Shown here one piece after another: positions 31,203 to 41,314 of a DNA stretch of 64,000 bases. Made by a program: the position numbers and the translations under genes. The DNA comes from Gorsachius magnificus (Eukaryota; Chordata; Aves; Pelecaniformes; Ardeidae). How positions within the stretch are numbered: position 1 is the stretch's first letter; each line of letters opens with the position of its first letter. Location of the stretch: positions 10,725,821-10,789,820 of the forward strand of contig CM067081.1 in the NCBI GenBank assembly GCA_034008185.1, given 5' to 3'. The notes beneath the pieces were generated by a model, which was given only the letters and a program-made list of their open reading frames with translations, made no database searches and was not told the origin of the DNA.

Positions 31203-32984
31203 TGCAGGGAATCCCACTGTCTCCCTCTTTCTTTTAAGTTTCTAAGAAAAGCTTGAAAACATACCCTGAACATATCTCATTAACTCAGATGAGAAAGAAA
31301 CTAGAAGAAAGGACAAAATGCTGTAATAAACCTGGAAAAAAAAGTCTCAATTTGTATTGCAATTTATGTAGCATTCTTATTATTGGGATGGGGACAAGAG
31401 AAGGATGCTATTGATTTTTAAATGGACAGGAATACCGCAGCTGGAAAAAGAGGAGGAGGTTAAAATCACTTAATAAATTCATTGTGAGTTTGGCACAAAG
31501 CAAATGGGCAAAAACTAGCCAGCAATACATTCAGGTTGAGAACTAGAAGATATTTTCTGCTAACAAAAGGAGTGAAGCTCTGGAACATTTTTGTCGGAGA
31601 AGCTAAAAAATGGCACACTTTTGAGGCAGGGTACAATTAGCTTGTAAATGAAATTCTGCAGTATGGCTGCCTGGGTTAACAGTGAGCTGGCTCACACAGA
31701 GACCTTTTCAATCTTCTGCCTGTGCCCTCATGCTGACTCCTACCATCCCAGGATTGCATTACATCGGGGTTTTTTGGCTATGTGGGATTCATCATGAAAG
31801 GTTTTAGTTTTTTATTAATATTGGAGAGCAGAATTTGTATGTGGAGAATGGGAGTTGTATGTTTCCACATTCATCCACAGATGCTGTGTGTGGACAGACT
31901 AGAGTACCGTACTGCATCTCCTACAGCATTTGTACTGATTTTTTTCATTCTTAAACTTTGTATATATTACAGTATATTTCTTCTAGAATTATTTAGCTGA
32001 TCCACTGGCAAAAAAAAAAAAAAAAAAAAAGAAATCTTTTAAGTGTTACAGCAAATGGCATCCTGATAGTTGCAATGTAAAGATGAACTGGGGGGGAGAA
32101 GTTTCCTTATTTCCTCCACTTCAGGGCAATGCAAGCAACGTGAGATACTTTTCTGGCAGAGAACAATGTAGGGACGTTGTCCTAGGAGGCACAGCTTCTT
32201 CACAAAGTGAATATTCAATATACTTTGACATTTTTGTCAGTTGTGTGTAAAGGCCAGGAAGTTTTCTTCCTACTTATTAGCAGAGAAGTTGGGTTTCATA
32301 TTTGCAACACTAAACTGTGAGCATTAGGTCCACCTGCTTTGGGCAAGCACATGGACTGAGTTTGACTTTGTGTGCAAAAGATGCTGCAGATGTGGACAAC
32401 ATTTAGCTGGCTCTGGATGCTCCTAAAATACTCTGGTCGAGAATTATATGCAGAAAGAGACAGACATCAGGAGCACAGATCCCATCTAAATGTAAGCATC
32501 TAGGATAGAAAAGGTGCTAAATAATCCCTCTGTATTCAGTGAGGGTAAGGGACATGATGGATAGCAGAGCATGGAAGTTGCTATGCATACATCATGCTCA
32601 TTTAGGACTGGTTATATGCACCCTTATGCAGTTGTGCAAGACTTCTGCTTCGCACTGGCATTGCAGTCCTTGCACTAGGACTATAAGCATGGTTAAAGTT
32701 GGTAATATGAATGGTAATCACTGAAAAGGGGGGGGGGGGGGGCACGGAATTTCATTGCCTGTACTCCTTTTTCTCTCCCATTTGCCTCATGCACAGTGAA
32801 ACTTTCTTTCCTGGACAGAAGTACAGTCAGCTCTTACAGTGCATCCTGATTAATGCAACTACATTTCCAAATAAGTGAAAAATAAAGAAGATGATCTAAA
32901 AGAGGTAAGGGGTAAGAGGAGTGCCTTGTTGCCCAGTGCTCTCTCCTGAAAAGGAACTGATGAATCCTATCCAAACAAATCCCT
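31203..32984. other. Intergenic DNA with homopolymer runs
   Basis: It holds an A21 run at 32010-32030 and a G15 run at 32728-32742. Around 31500-31620 faint LINE-like wording (GAAGCTCTGGAACA) was seen but not enough to call. No gene. Confidence 0.5.
32728..32742. repeat. G15 homopolymer
   Basis: Fifteen consecutive G on the plus strand, preceded by AAAA. It may form G-quadruplex structures and is likely to be length-variable and error-prone in sequencing. Confidence 0.9.
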
Positions 32985-33565
32985 GTGTCCAAGCGAATGC
33001 TGCCACATCACACTCCTGTTCATCTATGGAACACCACTCCCACCCACAGCCCCACATTAAATCTGTCTTGTCCCAAAATGCCCAGGTCCCAGGCTTCCTG
33101 CCCCAGAGCTTCCCACACTTTCCTAATCCAACCCCAAGTCCCCGTACCCCTGTCCTCGTTTGTCCCAAGATCTCCACCACCAACCCCAACACCTCCCCTC
33201 TCCAACACCCAGTAGCATAACCCCTACATCCCCCTCAGTAACGTAATACCCCTCCACCACCCCAATATCCCACCACCCCAACCTAAATCCTTTCCTACAC
33301 CGAACCCCTACTCGCTCTGCCCCAAGCTCCGCTCCCCCCCAGCCCCAGCCTTGCTCACATCTGTGGCTCCGTGGACCCAGGCCAAGCACAGCAGCTGCCA
33401 GCACTTCAGATCTAGCACAGCGTGCACATCTCTGCCTCCTACTCCCTTCTCCCGTTGCTGCCCGCACTCACTGCTGCCCTGCCATTACCCGCTGCAGCCT
33501 GCCAAGCCTGTCCCTTGCAAAGCTTCTGCTGGAAATTCCCAAACCCCAGACACGGGCTGCACTTG
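32985..33565. other. C-rich, strand-asymmetric block
   Basis: In otherwise AT-rich DNA this stretch is dominated by runs of C on the plus strand (CCCC, CCCAACCCC, CACCCC units), with very few G runs until about 33340. Open frames exist on both strands but are Pro-rich or Gly-rich low-complexity products. No gene could be identified. It may be a degenerate minisatellite or an unrecognised repeat. Confidence 0.6.
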
Positions 33566-35989
33566 TTCAAAAATCTGCTTAGATGGTGCTCCAAGGACAG
33601 AAAAGGAAGACATATCAGGGAAACCCAGGCAGCTGATAGCTCTGCTTCTGCAGGGAGGCAGCTCTGTTTAGTAGCTATTAAGGACTCTTGTTTTAATAAT
33701 AGAACACAGCCCTGAAGATTTAATTAGCACTTATAGCAACATATGTCAGATAGCAATAGCTTTCAGTAGGCACTCATGAGCACTGTCAGGACTGCAGACT
33801 TGGCGCCAGGGTGATTCTCTACTGTTTGTGGTGATGTAAATCCCACGTAATTTACATTGTTGATCTTGTTTTTCACTCATTTCATGGAGAAAAAGAAAGA
33901 AATATCTGGGCTAACTTTATCTATTCAAAACATACTGTCTGTCAGGCTATTATCTCTTCCTGCTTTAGGTGACAACTTTCAGCTTTCCACCCCAGTCTTG
34001 GCTTTTGAAGGATGAGTAAGCGGCAGCACTGATGCTAATCAATTGCAGCTCCTGAATTAAGATTTTATGGATGTCTGTGTCAAACTGTGTTCTGCCACGC
34101 AACACAATACGGCATCGCAACGTTTTTTCATTTGTTCAGAGGTAGGAGTCATATTCACAATCAGAAAATGTAATTAAATTGAAATATATCACCTGTGAGA
34201 CCCCAGGTTGGTTTTCATCACCAATAACGTGGTCGATGCTGTTGTCTGGAAGAAGCTTATCTGGACTGCACCATTGATAAGAAAATACTAGGCACACAAC
34301 AAATCAGGCATGATATTAGGTAGCTTTGTTACGAATGAGACACAGGAAAAGTAGTCAGGGGATATTTATTTCTCAAGGTGCATTCCTGACCCGTATCTTC
34401 ACTGCTGGGCCTGTGGGGTTACAAAAAAGAGCATTTCCCCTAGCTATGACTCTGATTTCAGTAGCCACTACATGCACCTGTGAATGCCCTTCCAGACACT
34501 GAGAATTCAGTGTGTGAAGGACAAGAAAAAAAGTGTGGGTCATGTAAGTTTGATTTTTATGTCCATGGGTGGACTGTCAGAGAAAGAAAACCAGTCCTCC
34601 CTTTGGAGAAAAGTGATTGAGTGTGCAGCAAAGTCCTGGTTTTGAAGGGGATATGTTGTTCTCCATGTTTTGTTTTCTTTTTTGTGTTTTTGTTTTTGGT
34701 TTTTTTTTTACACAGAAAACTGAAAAACATGTTCAGCTGTCATTGCTCTCTGGATCTGAGCTTCTGATTCAGGTCCTACAACTAATTCCATTTTTCTTTC
34801 TTGACTTGTACAAAGCCCTGGAAGTAAGCCTGGAATTTCTATTACAAAGACATCATCAGAAAAACCCATCTTTTGAAATGTTTTAGAAAGCCACCCTTTT
34901 TGTTTCATATCAAACCGTCGTTCTGATCAGAACAAAGTTTCCTTTTTTCTATTTTCATCTAATTCTCAGACTTGTAAATAGACAGGATCATTGTACACGC
35001 TTCACTTGCAAGGTATTGTTCCTTTTGGAGCACACACATAGAAGGGGAACTTTTTCCTCCCATGTTAATTTAATTAAAAGCTAAGATGTGTTGGAAGCTT
35101 TGAGCTGATCCAGTGAGCAGACGACTGATTAAGGATATGTTAGCACAGCTGCGGGTAGCAAGGTTACAGCCTTTCCCTCAGCGGCAAACAGAAAGTGCAG
35201 GCAACAGGTTAAACAACAGTCTCTTGATTTTCACAAAACAAGTTTATTAAAACTAGTCAGGAAGGAGAAGACAAACAGGAGTTTGAAGACAATGAGATCT
35301 TAGAGTGTTCAAATCTCTAGAGGTGAGTGGACTTGAATGGCCTGCAATCATGCAGACAAAGGAGAAGGTTGTGGTGCTCACCTAATGGCATTAAGGGAAA
35401 AAAACATGCCACCTAGGGTCCTTAATCATTATCTCATGCACCTTTCAAGATATTCTCCTCTCAGAAGCCATTTATCTCAGAGATTTCTAGAGTAATCCCA
35501 AACTATGCTGACGCATTCTTATCAATGTACATCTCCTCTGAAAACTGTCCACTATCTTACAACTTCTTAAGAAGTTGCCATGGTTCTTCTCAGCTGCACT
35601 GGCTGCCTCCATGCAAGCTCTTCAGCCACAATAAATATGACATGGTGCTCTTTCACTGAAAGTTGAATTAGCTTGCGTTTGCCAAGACCAAGGGGAATGT
35701 CGTAAGCATTAGCACAGTTTTAAATGATTTACAGTTACTTTTTAAGCTATAGTCATTTCATCATGTCTACACCTCATAATACTGTTTTTACTTAAGGGTA
35801 TTCGAAGATCTAGGCAACAACTCACTGGCTTTTCAATGTGAACAGCTATCTGAGTGACACACAGCATGAAGATAGAGACTCAAAAAGGACAATAAATGAT
35901 TCTGTGAGGAAACCGTCCTGTATCGCTGTTATGGTACGTGCACACCCAGGGTGCACACAATATTAGGAAACACTGTGCAGTAGCCTCAC
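33566..35989. other. Intergenic DNA, no gene seen
   Basis: No convincing coding sequence. At 35227-35260 'ACAAAACAAGTTTATTAAAA' contains a reverse-complement polyadenylation-like core, which could be the edge of an unidentified minus-strand element. Nothing else stands out. Confidence 0.45.
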
Positions 35990-36093
35990 TGGACATGGTT
36001 TAGTGGTGGGATGGCAGGGTTAGGTTAACAGCTGGACTTGATGATCTTAAAGGTCTTTTCCAACCTAAACGATTTTATGATTCTATGATTCTA
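35990..36093 (+). mobile_element. CR1 LINE 3' end fragment
   Basis: Plus-strand counterpart of the fragment at 1719-1845: 'TGGTTTAGTGGTGGGATGGC', AGGTTAACAGCTGGACTTGATGATC and AAAGGTCTTTTCCAACC, ending ATTTTATGATTCTATGATTCTA. Only the 3' untranslated end is present. Confidence 0.88.
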
Positions 36094-37949
36094 GGATAAT
36101 GCGTAGGCTTCTTCTCTAAAATGTCCTGTGGAAGAGTCTAGTATCTGCCTCCTACTGTGGTTTTTTTTTTTTATGACAGGAACTAAAGAATACCTATATC
36201 ATCCAAAGTCTCACACAAGGTCTGTGTCCTATTATTTATCTTTTTTTAAAGAATGGAGTGTTCATTAACACTATATTTAGTGTTAATGTTAATTAATAGT
36301 GTTCATGTTAATGCTAATATTCATTAACACTAAAAGAACTATTCATTATTTTCATGCCTTTCATAATCAAAGTAAACATTCATATGTATGCACAGGACTG
36401 TCGCAATTTACTTCATATCTTATAGGCACTTGTTCAGAGTATACAGAAAATTCACCAGATGAAAGTTATGCACCTACTACATCTATTAGTGTCTTGCAGC
36501 CACTTTGAACAGGTGCTGTGTTCAGCAGCTGTGCTATGTAAATTAGTTTACAAGCATTTTAATTCCATTCATCACTGACGTTTCTGCTAAACCGTGCTCT
36601 TTCAGCTAATCTACCATTATCCACCAAAATTTACGTCAATCCTGTTCTTAGCATAGATTTTACCCCTGCCACACATTAGTACTGGGTTCAGGTTGTACTC
36701 TACCAACCATCTAGACTCATTGCAGACGTACACATGAGCTCGTTTCCGGGCTGACAGATGCTTGTCTAAAATATTATCTAAAATAGACCTCAGCTAAAAA
36801 AACCCTCTAGAATATCCTCACTCAAGTTATGTAATCTCTACTTTGCAGTTGATGTTGACTTGTCAAGATTAAGTGCAAAAGGCATCCTGCTTTTCAACTG
36901 CCTGCGACCCACAAAACGTACCCCAGGTTTAAAACATCAGATTAGAAAGATAACACATTGTCAAGTTATATTAAGATGTCTTTTTGGGGGAGAGAATCCC
37001 AAAAGCAGTAGATTGCTTTCCTTAGTGGAGATGACAGTTAAAATGTTACAAGTCAGAAGAAACTTGTACTTTCTATCAGCTGCTGAAGTGTTTAAAAAGC
37101 AGTGTCTTAGTGCTCTTAAGGTTTTATTTCCAAGGATGAAAATTAATATTTCTTGGAGAACTGTATTCAGTGCCTGTAAATGCAGCTGCAAATCTACAGG
37201 ACTGTGTGACAGCAGAGTCCTGGGCAGAGATGCAAGCATCCTTCATTTTCAGAGCATTAAGCTTATTTAGAAGCCTCCCACATACACTCAAATCCTCACA
37301 GTTTAATCAGTTTATCAAACACATCCGTGCAGCTTGAAGCCAATCACTTTCCCAGTAACCTCAGCAACAAACATACGGTTTCAGTTTTCTACGAAGCCTC
37401 TGGGGTACCCACGGTGCACTTTGCATGGCTGTCATTCCAACTCCTGTTCTGTCAACAGCACCTTTGCGCTGGGAGTGCTATTTATGGAGCTTCCTGAATT
37501 TTTTATGGGGACTCACACCTCTGTTTTGGCAGCGGAGTCACCCCCTGAAAATTAGCATTATCACAGCTGTCTTTACCAATTCAGTGTATAATTTGCACAG
37601 GCGCTTTTCTTTGAAACAGCTTTCTTTAAGCATCGGACTGCAGCCTATCTGGATGTACTAAAAAATAAATGCATCTCAACATTTATGATTTTGAAAGGGA
37701 GATTGTTCTCCCCTTCCAGTTTTTGGGGTTATCCTCTTTTTGCAATCTCAAAACTGTGTTCAACAGGAAAAAGAAAGCATTTATTTCATGTAAAGTTTGC
37801 TGCCATGCTCATTCCCTACACATGCAATAATCTTTATTGATAGAAAAAACCTACTTGTTCATTCTACCAGCAGCCGTCCTGAAATCCGTGCACGTACTAC
37901 TCATCAAAATATCAAAGCATTCACACTTTAACACTTACATGAGCAAAAG
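36094..37949. other. AT-rich intergenic DNA with a palindrome
   Basis: A perfect inverted repeat at 36263-36288 is listed separately. ORFs up to about 136 codons (36860-37270 plus strand, 36961-37239 minus strand) overlap one another and show no domain or signal. No gene is supported. Confidence 0.45.
36263..36332. repeat. Perfect inverted repeat plus third arm copy
   Basis: CATTAACACTA at 36263-36273 pairs perfectly with TAGTGTTAATG at 36278-36288 across a 4-nt loop. CATTAACACTA recurs at 36322-36332. Alternative hairpins are therefore possible. Confidence 0.85.
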
Positions 37950-37951
37950 GA

Positions 37952-38362
37952 GCCCGGGTTAGAGACATCGCGAGGAAACTTCCTAGCCTGGTCCGACCCT
38001 CGGACTACTATCCCTTGCTCCTCTTCCATGTGGGTGCCGATGAAGTAGCAGTAAGTAGCCTGAGGGTAATAAAAAAAGAATTCAAAGCCTTGGGGCGATT
38101 AGTGAAGGGATCTGGAGCGCAGGTTATTTTTTCCTTGCTCCTTCCAGTGGTGGGCAGAGACACGGGACAATATGAGCAGACTCAATCTATTAACATGTGG
38201 CTCTGCGACTGGTGTCGCCGCCACAAGTTTGAGTTCTTTGATCACGGGATGGTCTACAAGGCACCGGGCTTGCTCAAGTCAAATGGGAGCCAGCTTTCTC
38301 AAAGGGGGAAGAGGGTCTTTGCCCAGGAGCTTGTGGGGCTCATTGACAGGGCTTTAAACTAG
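37952..38362 (+). pseudogene. CR1 ORF1 C-terminal esterase-like part
   Basis: The frame is open from the truncation point to a UAG at 38360-38362, about 136 codons with no start. It contains PLLLFHVGADEVAV, GAQVIFSLLLPVVG, INMWLCDWC, FFDHGMV and LSQRGKRVFAQELV. This is the SGNH-hydrolase (esterase) half of CR1 ORF1, thought to help the RNP with membranes or lipids. In the family the block before the last motif normally carries a catalytic Asp-x-x-His; here it reads SNGSQLSQRG, with Gln where His is expected. Loss of the N-terminal zinc-binding half plus this change makes it non-functional. Confidence 0.8.
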
Positions 38363-38625
38363 ATGTGAAGGGGGAAGGGGAACCTATTGGGCTTGCCAGT
38401 GACAGGCTAGGGGATGAAACGCAAGGGTTAGAGGGACTGGGGGCTAGTATGAGCCTTCAACCTGTTGCCCAGCAGTGTGCCAGGGGCACTGCAGAGAAGT
38501 TGACGTCTGGCGGAGGTGAGCCAGAGGCTCCTGAGGTAGTAGGAGCCAACAAGGAAAAGCCCGTGAAACACCTCAAAGTAAATGAGGGGTGTTCTGCTAT
38601 GAAGGTGACGAGGCCGACAGCTCAG

Positions 38626-40902
38626 ATGAAATGCCTCTATACAAACGCGCGCAGCATGGGAAACAAACAAGAGGAGTTGGAAGCTATCGTGCTGCTAGAA
38701 AGCTAGGACCTGATCGCCATTACGGGAACTTGGTGGGATGAATCCCACGACTGGAATGTAGCTATTGATGGCTACAGGCTGTTCAGAAGGGACAGGCGAG
38801 GAAGGAGGGGCGGAGGCGTTGCCCTTTACATCAAGAAATCATTAGAGTGTGAAGACCTGGCCCTGAAGAATAGCCATGAGCAGGTCAAAAGCTTATGGAT
38901 AAGAATCAGAGAGAGAGGCAACAAAGGGAACCTGGTGGTTGGTGTCTACTACAGGCCGCCAGATCAAGAGGAGCCGACGGACGAAGCATTCTTCCTCCAA
39001 CTCCGGGAGGCTTCGTGCTCGCAGGCTCTCGTCCTCCTGGGGGACTTCAACCACCCTGAAATCTGCTGGAAAACCAACACGGCAAGCTGTAGGCAATCCA
39101 GCAGGTTTCTCAAATGCATTGAGGACAACTTCTTAAGCCAGGTAATAGACACCCCTACCCGAGGGGATGCGATACTGGACCTGGTGGTCACCAATGCAAG
39201 TGAGCTCGTCGGAAATGTCAAGATCGGAGGCAGCTTGGGTTGCAGTGATCATGCGCTGGTAGAGCTCACGCTCCAGAGGGAAATGGGAAGAACAAAGAGT
39301 ATAGTCAGGACCCTGAATTTTAGAAAAGCAAAATTCCAGCTCCTCAAGGAGATAGTCAGAAGGACTCCCTGGGAAACGGTCCTCAGGGACAGGGGAACAG
39401 AACAGAGCTGGCAGATCTTTAAGGATGTGATCCACAGAGCGCAAGAGCTCTCGATCCCCAGGTGTAAGAAATCGGGCAAAGAAGGGAAGAGACCAGCATG
39501 GCTGAGACGAGAGATGCTGGACAAACTAAGGAGGAAGAGGGAACTGCACAGGCAGTGGAAGCAGGGACAGGCATCCTGGGAAGAGTATAGGGACGCGGTC
39601 CGGTTGTGTAGGAATGGGGTCAGGAAAGCCAAGGCTCAGCTGGAGCTAAACTTGGCTAGGGATGCAAAGAATAACAAGAAGGGTTTCTACAGGTATATCA
39701 GCCGGAAAAGGATGGTTAAAGAAAGCGTACCCCCACTGATGAGCGAGACTGGCAAGCTGGTAACAGCAGATGAGGAGAAGGCTGAGGTACTCAACAACTT
39801 TTTTGCCTCAGTCTTCACTGGGAACCTCTCTCCTCACCCCTCCCGAGTTGATGGATGGCATGAGGGGGACCGGGAGGGCAAAACCCTTCCTGCTGTAGGA
39901 GAAGATCAGGTTCGTGACCACCTGAGGAACCTGAACGCACCTAAGTCCATGGGACCCGATGAGATGCATCCCAGAGTCCTGAGGGAATTGGCCGATGTAG
40001 TCGCCAAGCCACTCTCCATGATATTTGAAAAGTCATGGCAGTCAGGTGAAGTCCCTGGTGACTGGAAGAAGGGAAACATTGTGCCCATTTTCAAAAAGGG
40101 TAGAAAGGAAGACCCTGGGAACTACCGACCTGTCAGCCTCACCTCTGTGCCTGGGAAGATCATGGAACAGATCCTCCTAGAAGCTATGCTAAAGCACATG
40201 GAGGCCAGGGAGATAATTCGAGATAGCCAGCATGGCTTCACCAAGGGCAAGTCCTGCCTGACGAACCTAGTGTCTTTCTATGATGGTGTGACAGCATCAG
40301 TGGACAAGGGAAAACCAATGGATGTCATCTATCTGGACTTCTGCAAAGCCTTTGACACGGTCCCCCACAACATCCTTCTCTCTAAATTGGAGAGCTATGG
40401 ATTTGATGGGTGGACTGTTCGGTGGATAAGGAACTGGCTGAATGGTCGCATCCAGAGGGTAGTGGTCAATGGCTCAATGTCCAGATGGAGACCGGTGACG
40501 AGTGGTGTCCCTCAGGTGTCCGTACTGGGACCAGTGCTGTTCAATATATTCATCAATGACTTAGACAGTGAGATCGAATGCACCCTCAGCAAGCTTTCAG
40601 ACGACACCAAACTGAGTGGTGCGGTTGACACACCAGAAGGACGGGATGTGATCCAGAGAGACCTGGACAGGCTGGAGAGGTGGGCCTGTGTGAACCGTAC
40701 CCTGGGTTACAGCCATCAGGAGAAGCGTGGCCAGCAGGTCGAGGGAGGGGATTCTGCCCCTCTACTCTGCTCTGGTGAGACCTCACCTGGAGTACTGCGT
40801 CCAGCTCTGGAGCCCTCAGCACAAGAAGGACATGGACCTGTTGGAGTGGGTCCAGAGGAGGGCCACAAAAATGATCCGAAGGCTGGAGCACCTCTCCTAT
40901 GA
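38626..40902 (+). pseudogene. CR1 ORF2 endonuclease-reverse transcriptase
   Basis: ORF2 starts at ATG 38626 (MKCLYTNARSMGNKQEELE, the APE-type endonuclease Asn motif). A UAG at 38704-38706 interrupts it; the same frame then runs open from 38707 to 40902. Endonuclease motifs follow: ITGTWW (family norm ITETWW, so the catalytic Glu is Gly), [16 protein letters not shown] and CSDHALVEL. Reverse transcriptase: [44 protein letters not shown] (usually PQGSVLGP) and LSDDTKL where FADDTKL is normal. After about 40713 the frame is shifted and residues to 40902 are out of register. Not expected to be active. Confidence 0.9.
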
Positions 40903-41218
40903 GGACAGGCTGAGAGAGTTGGGCTTGTTCAGCCTGGAGAAGAGAAGGCTGTTGTGAGACCTGATTGTGGCCTTTCAGTACCTAAAGGGGGCCTATAGGA
41001 AAGATGGGGATAATCTTTTTAGTAGGGCCAGCTGTGACAGGACAAGGGGTAATGGTTTTAAACTGAAGCAGGGTAGGTTTAGACTGGATATAAGGAGGAA
41101 ATTCTTTCCAACGAGGGTGGTGAAACACTGGAACGGGTTGCCCAGAGAGGTGGTGGAGGCCCCATCCCTGGAAACATTCAAGGTCAGGTTGGATGGGGCT
41201 CTGAGCAACCTGATCTAG
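40903..41218 (+). pseudogene. CR1 ORF2 C-terminal end, frameshifted
   Basis: The proper C-terminal frame (frame 2) is visible from about 40727 and carries [20 protein letters not shown] and [19 protein letters not shown]. It is interrupted by UGA at 40955-40957, where the family has Arg-Gly. It then continues to 41218 with [19 protein letters not shown] and [21 protein letters not shown]. Confidence 0.88.
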
Positions 41219-41314
41219 TTAGTGGTGTCCCTGCTCCCTGCAGGGGGGTTGGACTAGATGACCTCTAGGGGTCCCTTCCAACCTAAAACATTCTATGATT
41301 CTATGATTCTATGA

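Larger units (their letters stand above)
37950..41314 (+). mobile_element. Long CR1 LINE copy, 5' truncated and defective
   Basis: About 3.4 kb, starting within ORF1 and ending in a triple ATTCTATG terminus. It holds the esterase-like end of ORF1 (to 38362), a spacer, the endonuclease and reverse transcriptase of ORF2, and the 3' untranslated region. Lesions include an in-frame UAG at 38704, a 183-bp deletion at about 40696 relative to the 24-kb copy, one extra base near 40713 and a UGA at 40955. Much of the frame is still open, so it is relatively young among avian CR1 copies. Confidence 0.95.

Noticed and set aside
30884..31273. Long Phe/Ser/Leu-rich open frames on the minus strand
   Set aside because: Artefact of the AAAAG/AAAGG array.
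31500..31640. Possible LINE relic (GAAGCTCTGGAACA and surroundings)
   Set aside because: Only one short block resembled the CR1/L3 tail and the neighbouring motifs were not found in order.
33123..33467. Gly-rich minus-strand and Pro-rich plus-strand frames near 33 kb
   Set aside because: Both follow from C-rich composition; overlapping frames on both strands indicate absence of stops rather than coding.
36860..37270. 136-codon open frame
   Set aside because: No domain, signal peptide or splice context, and an equally open frame lies on the other strand.
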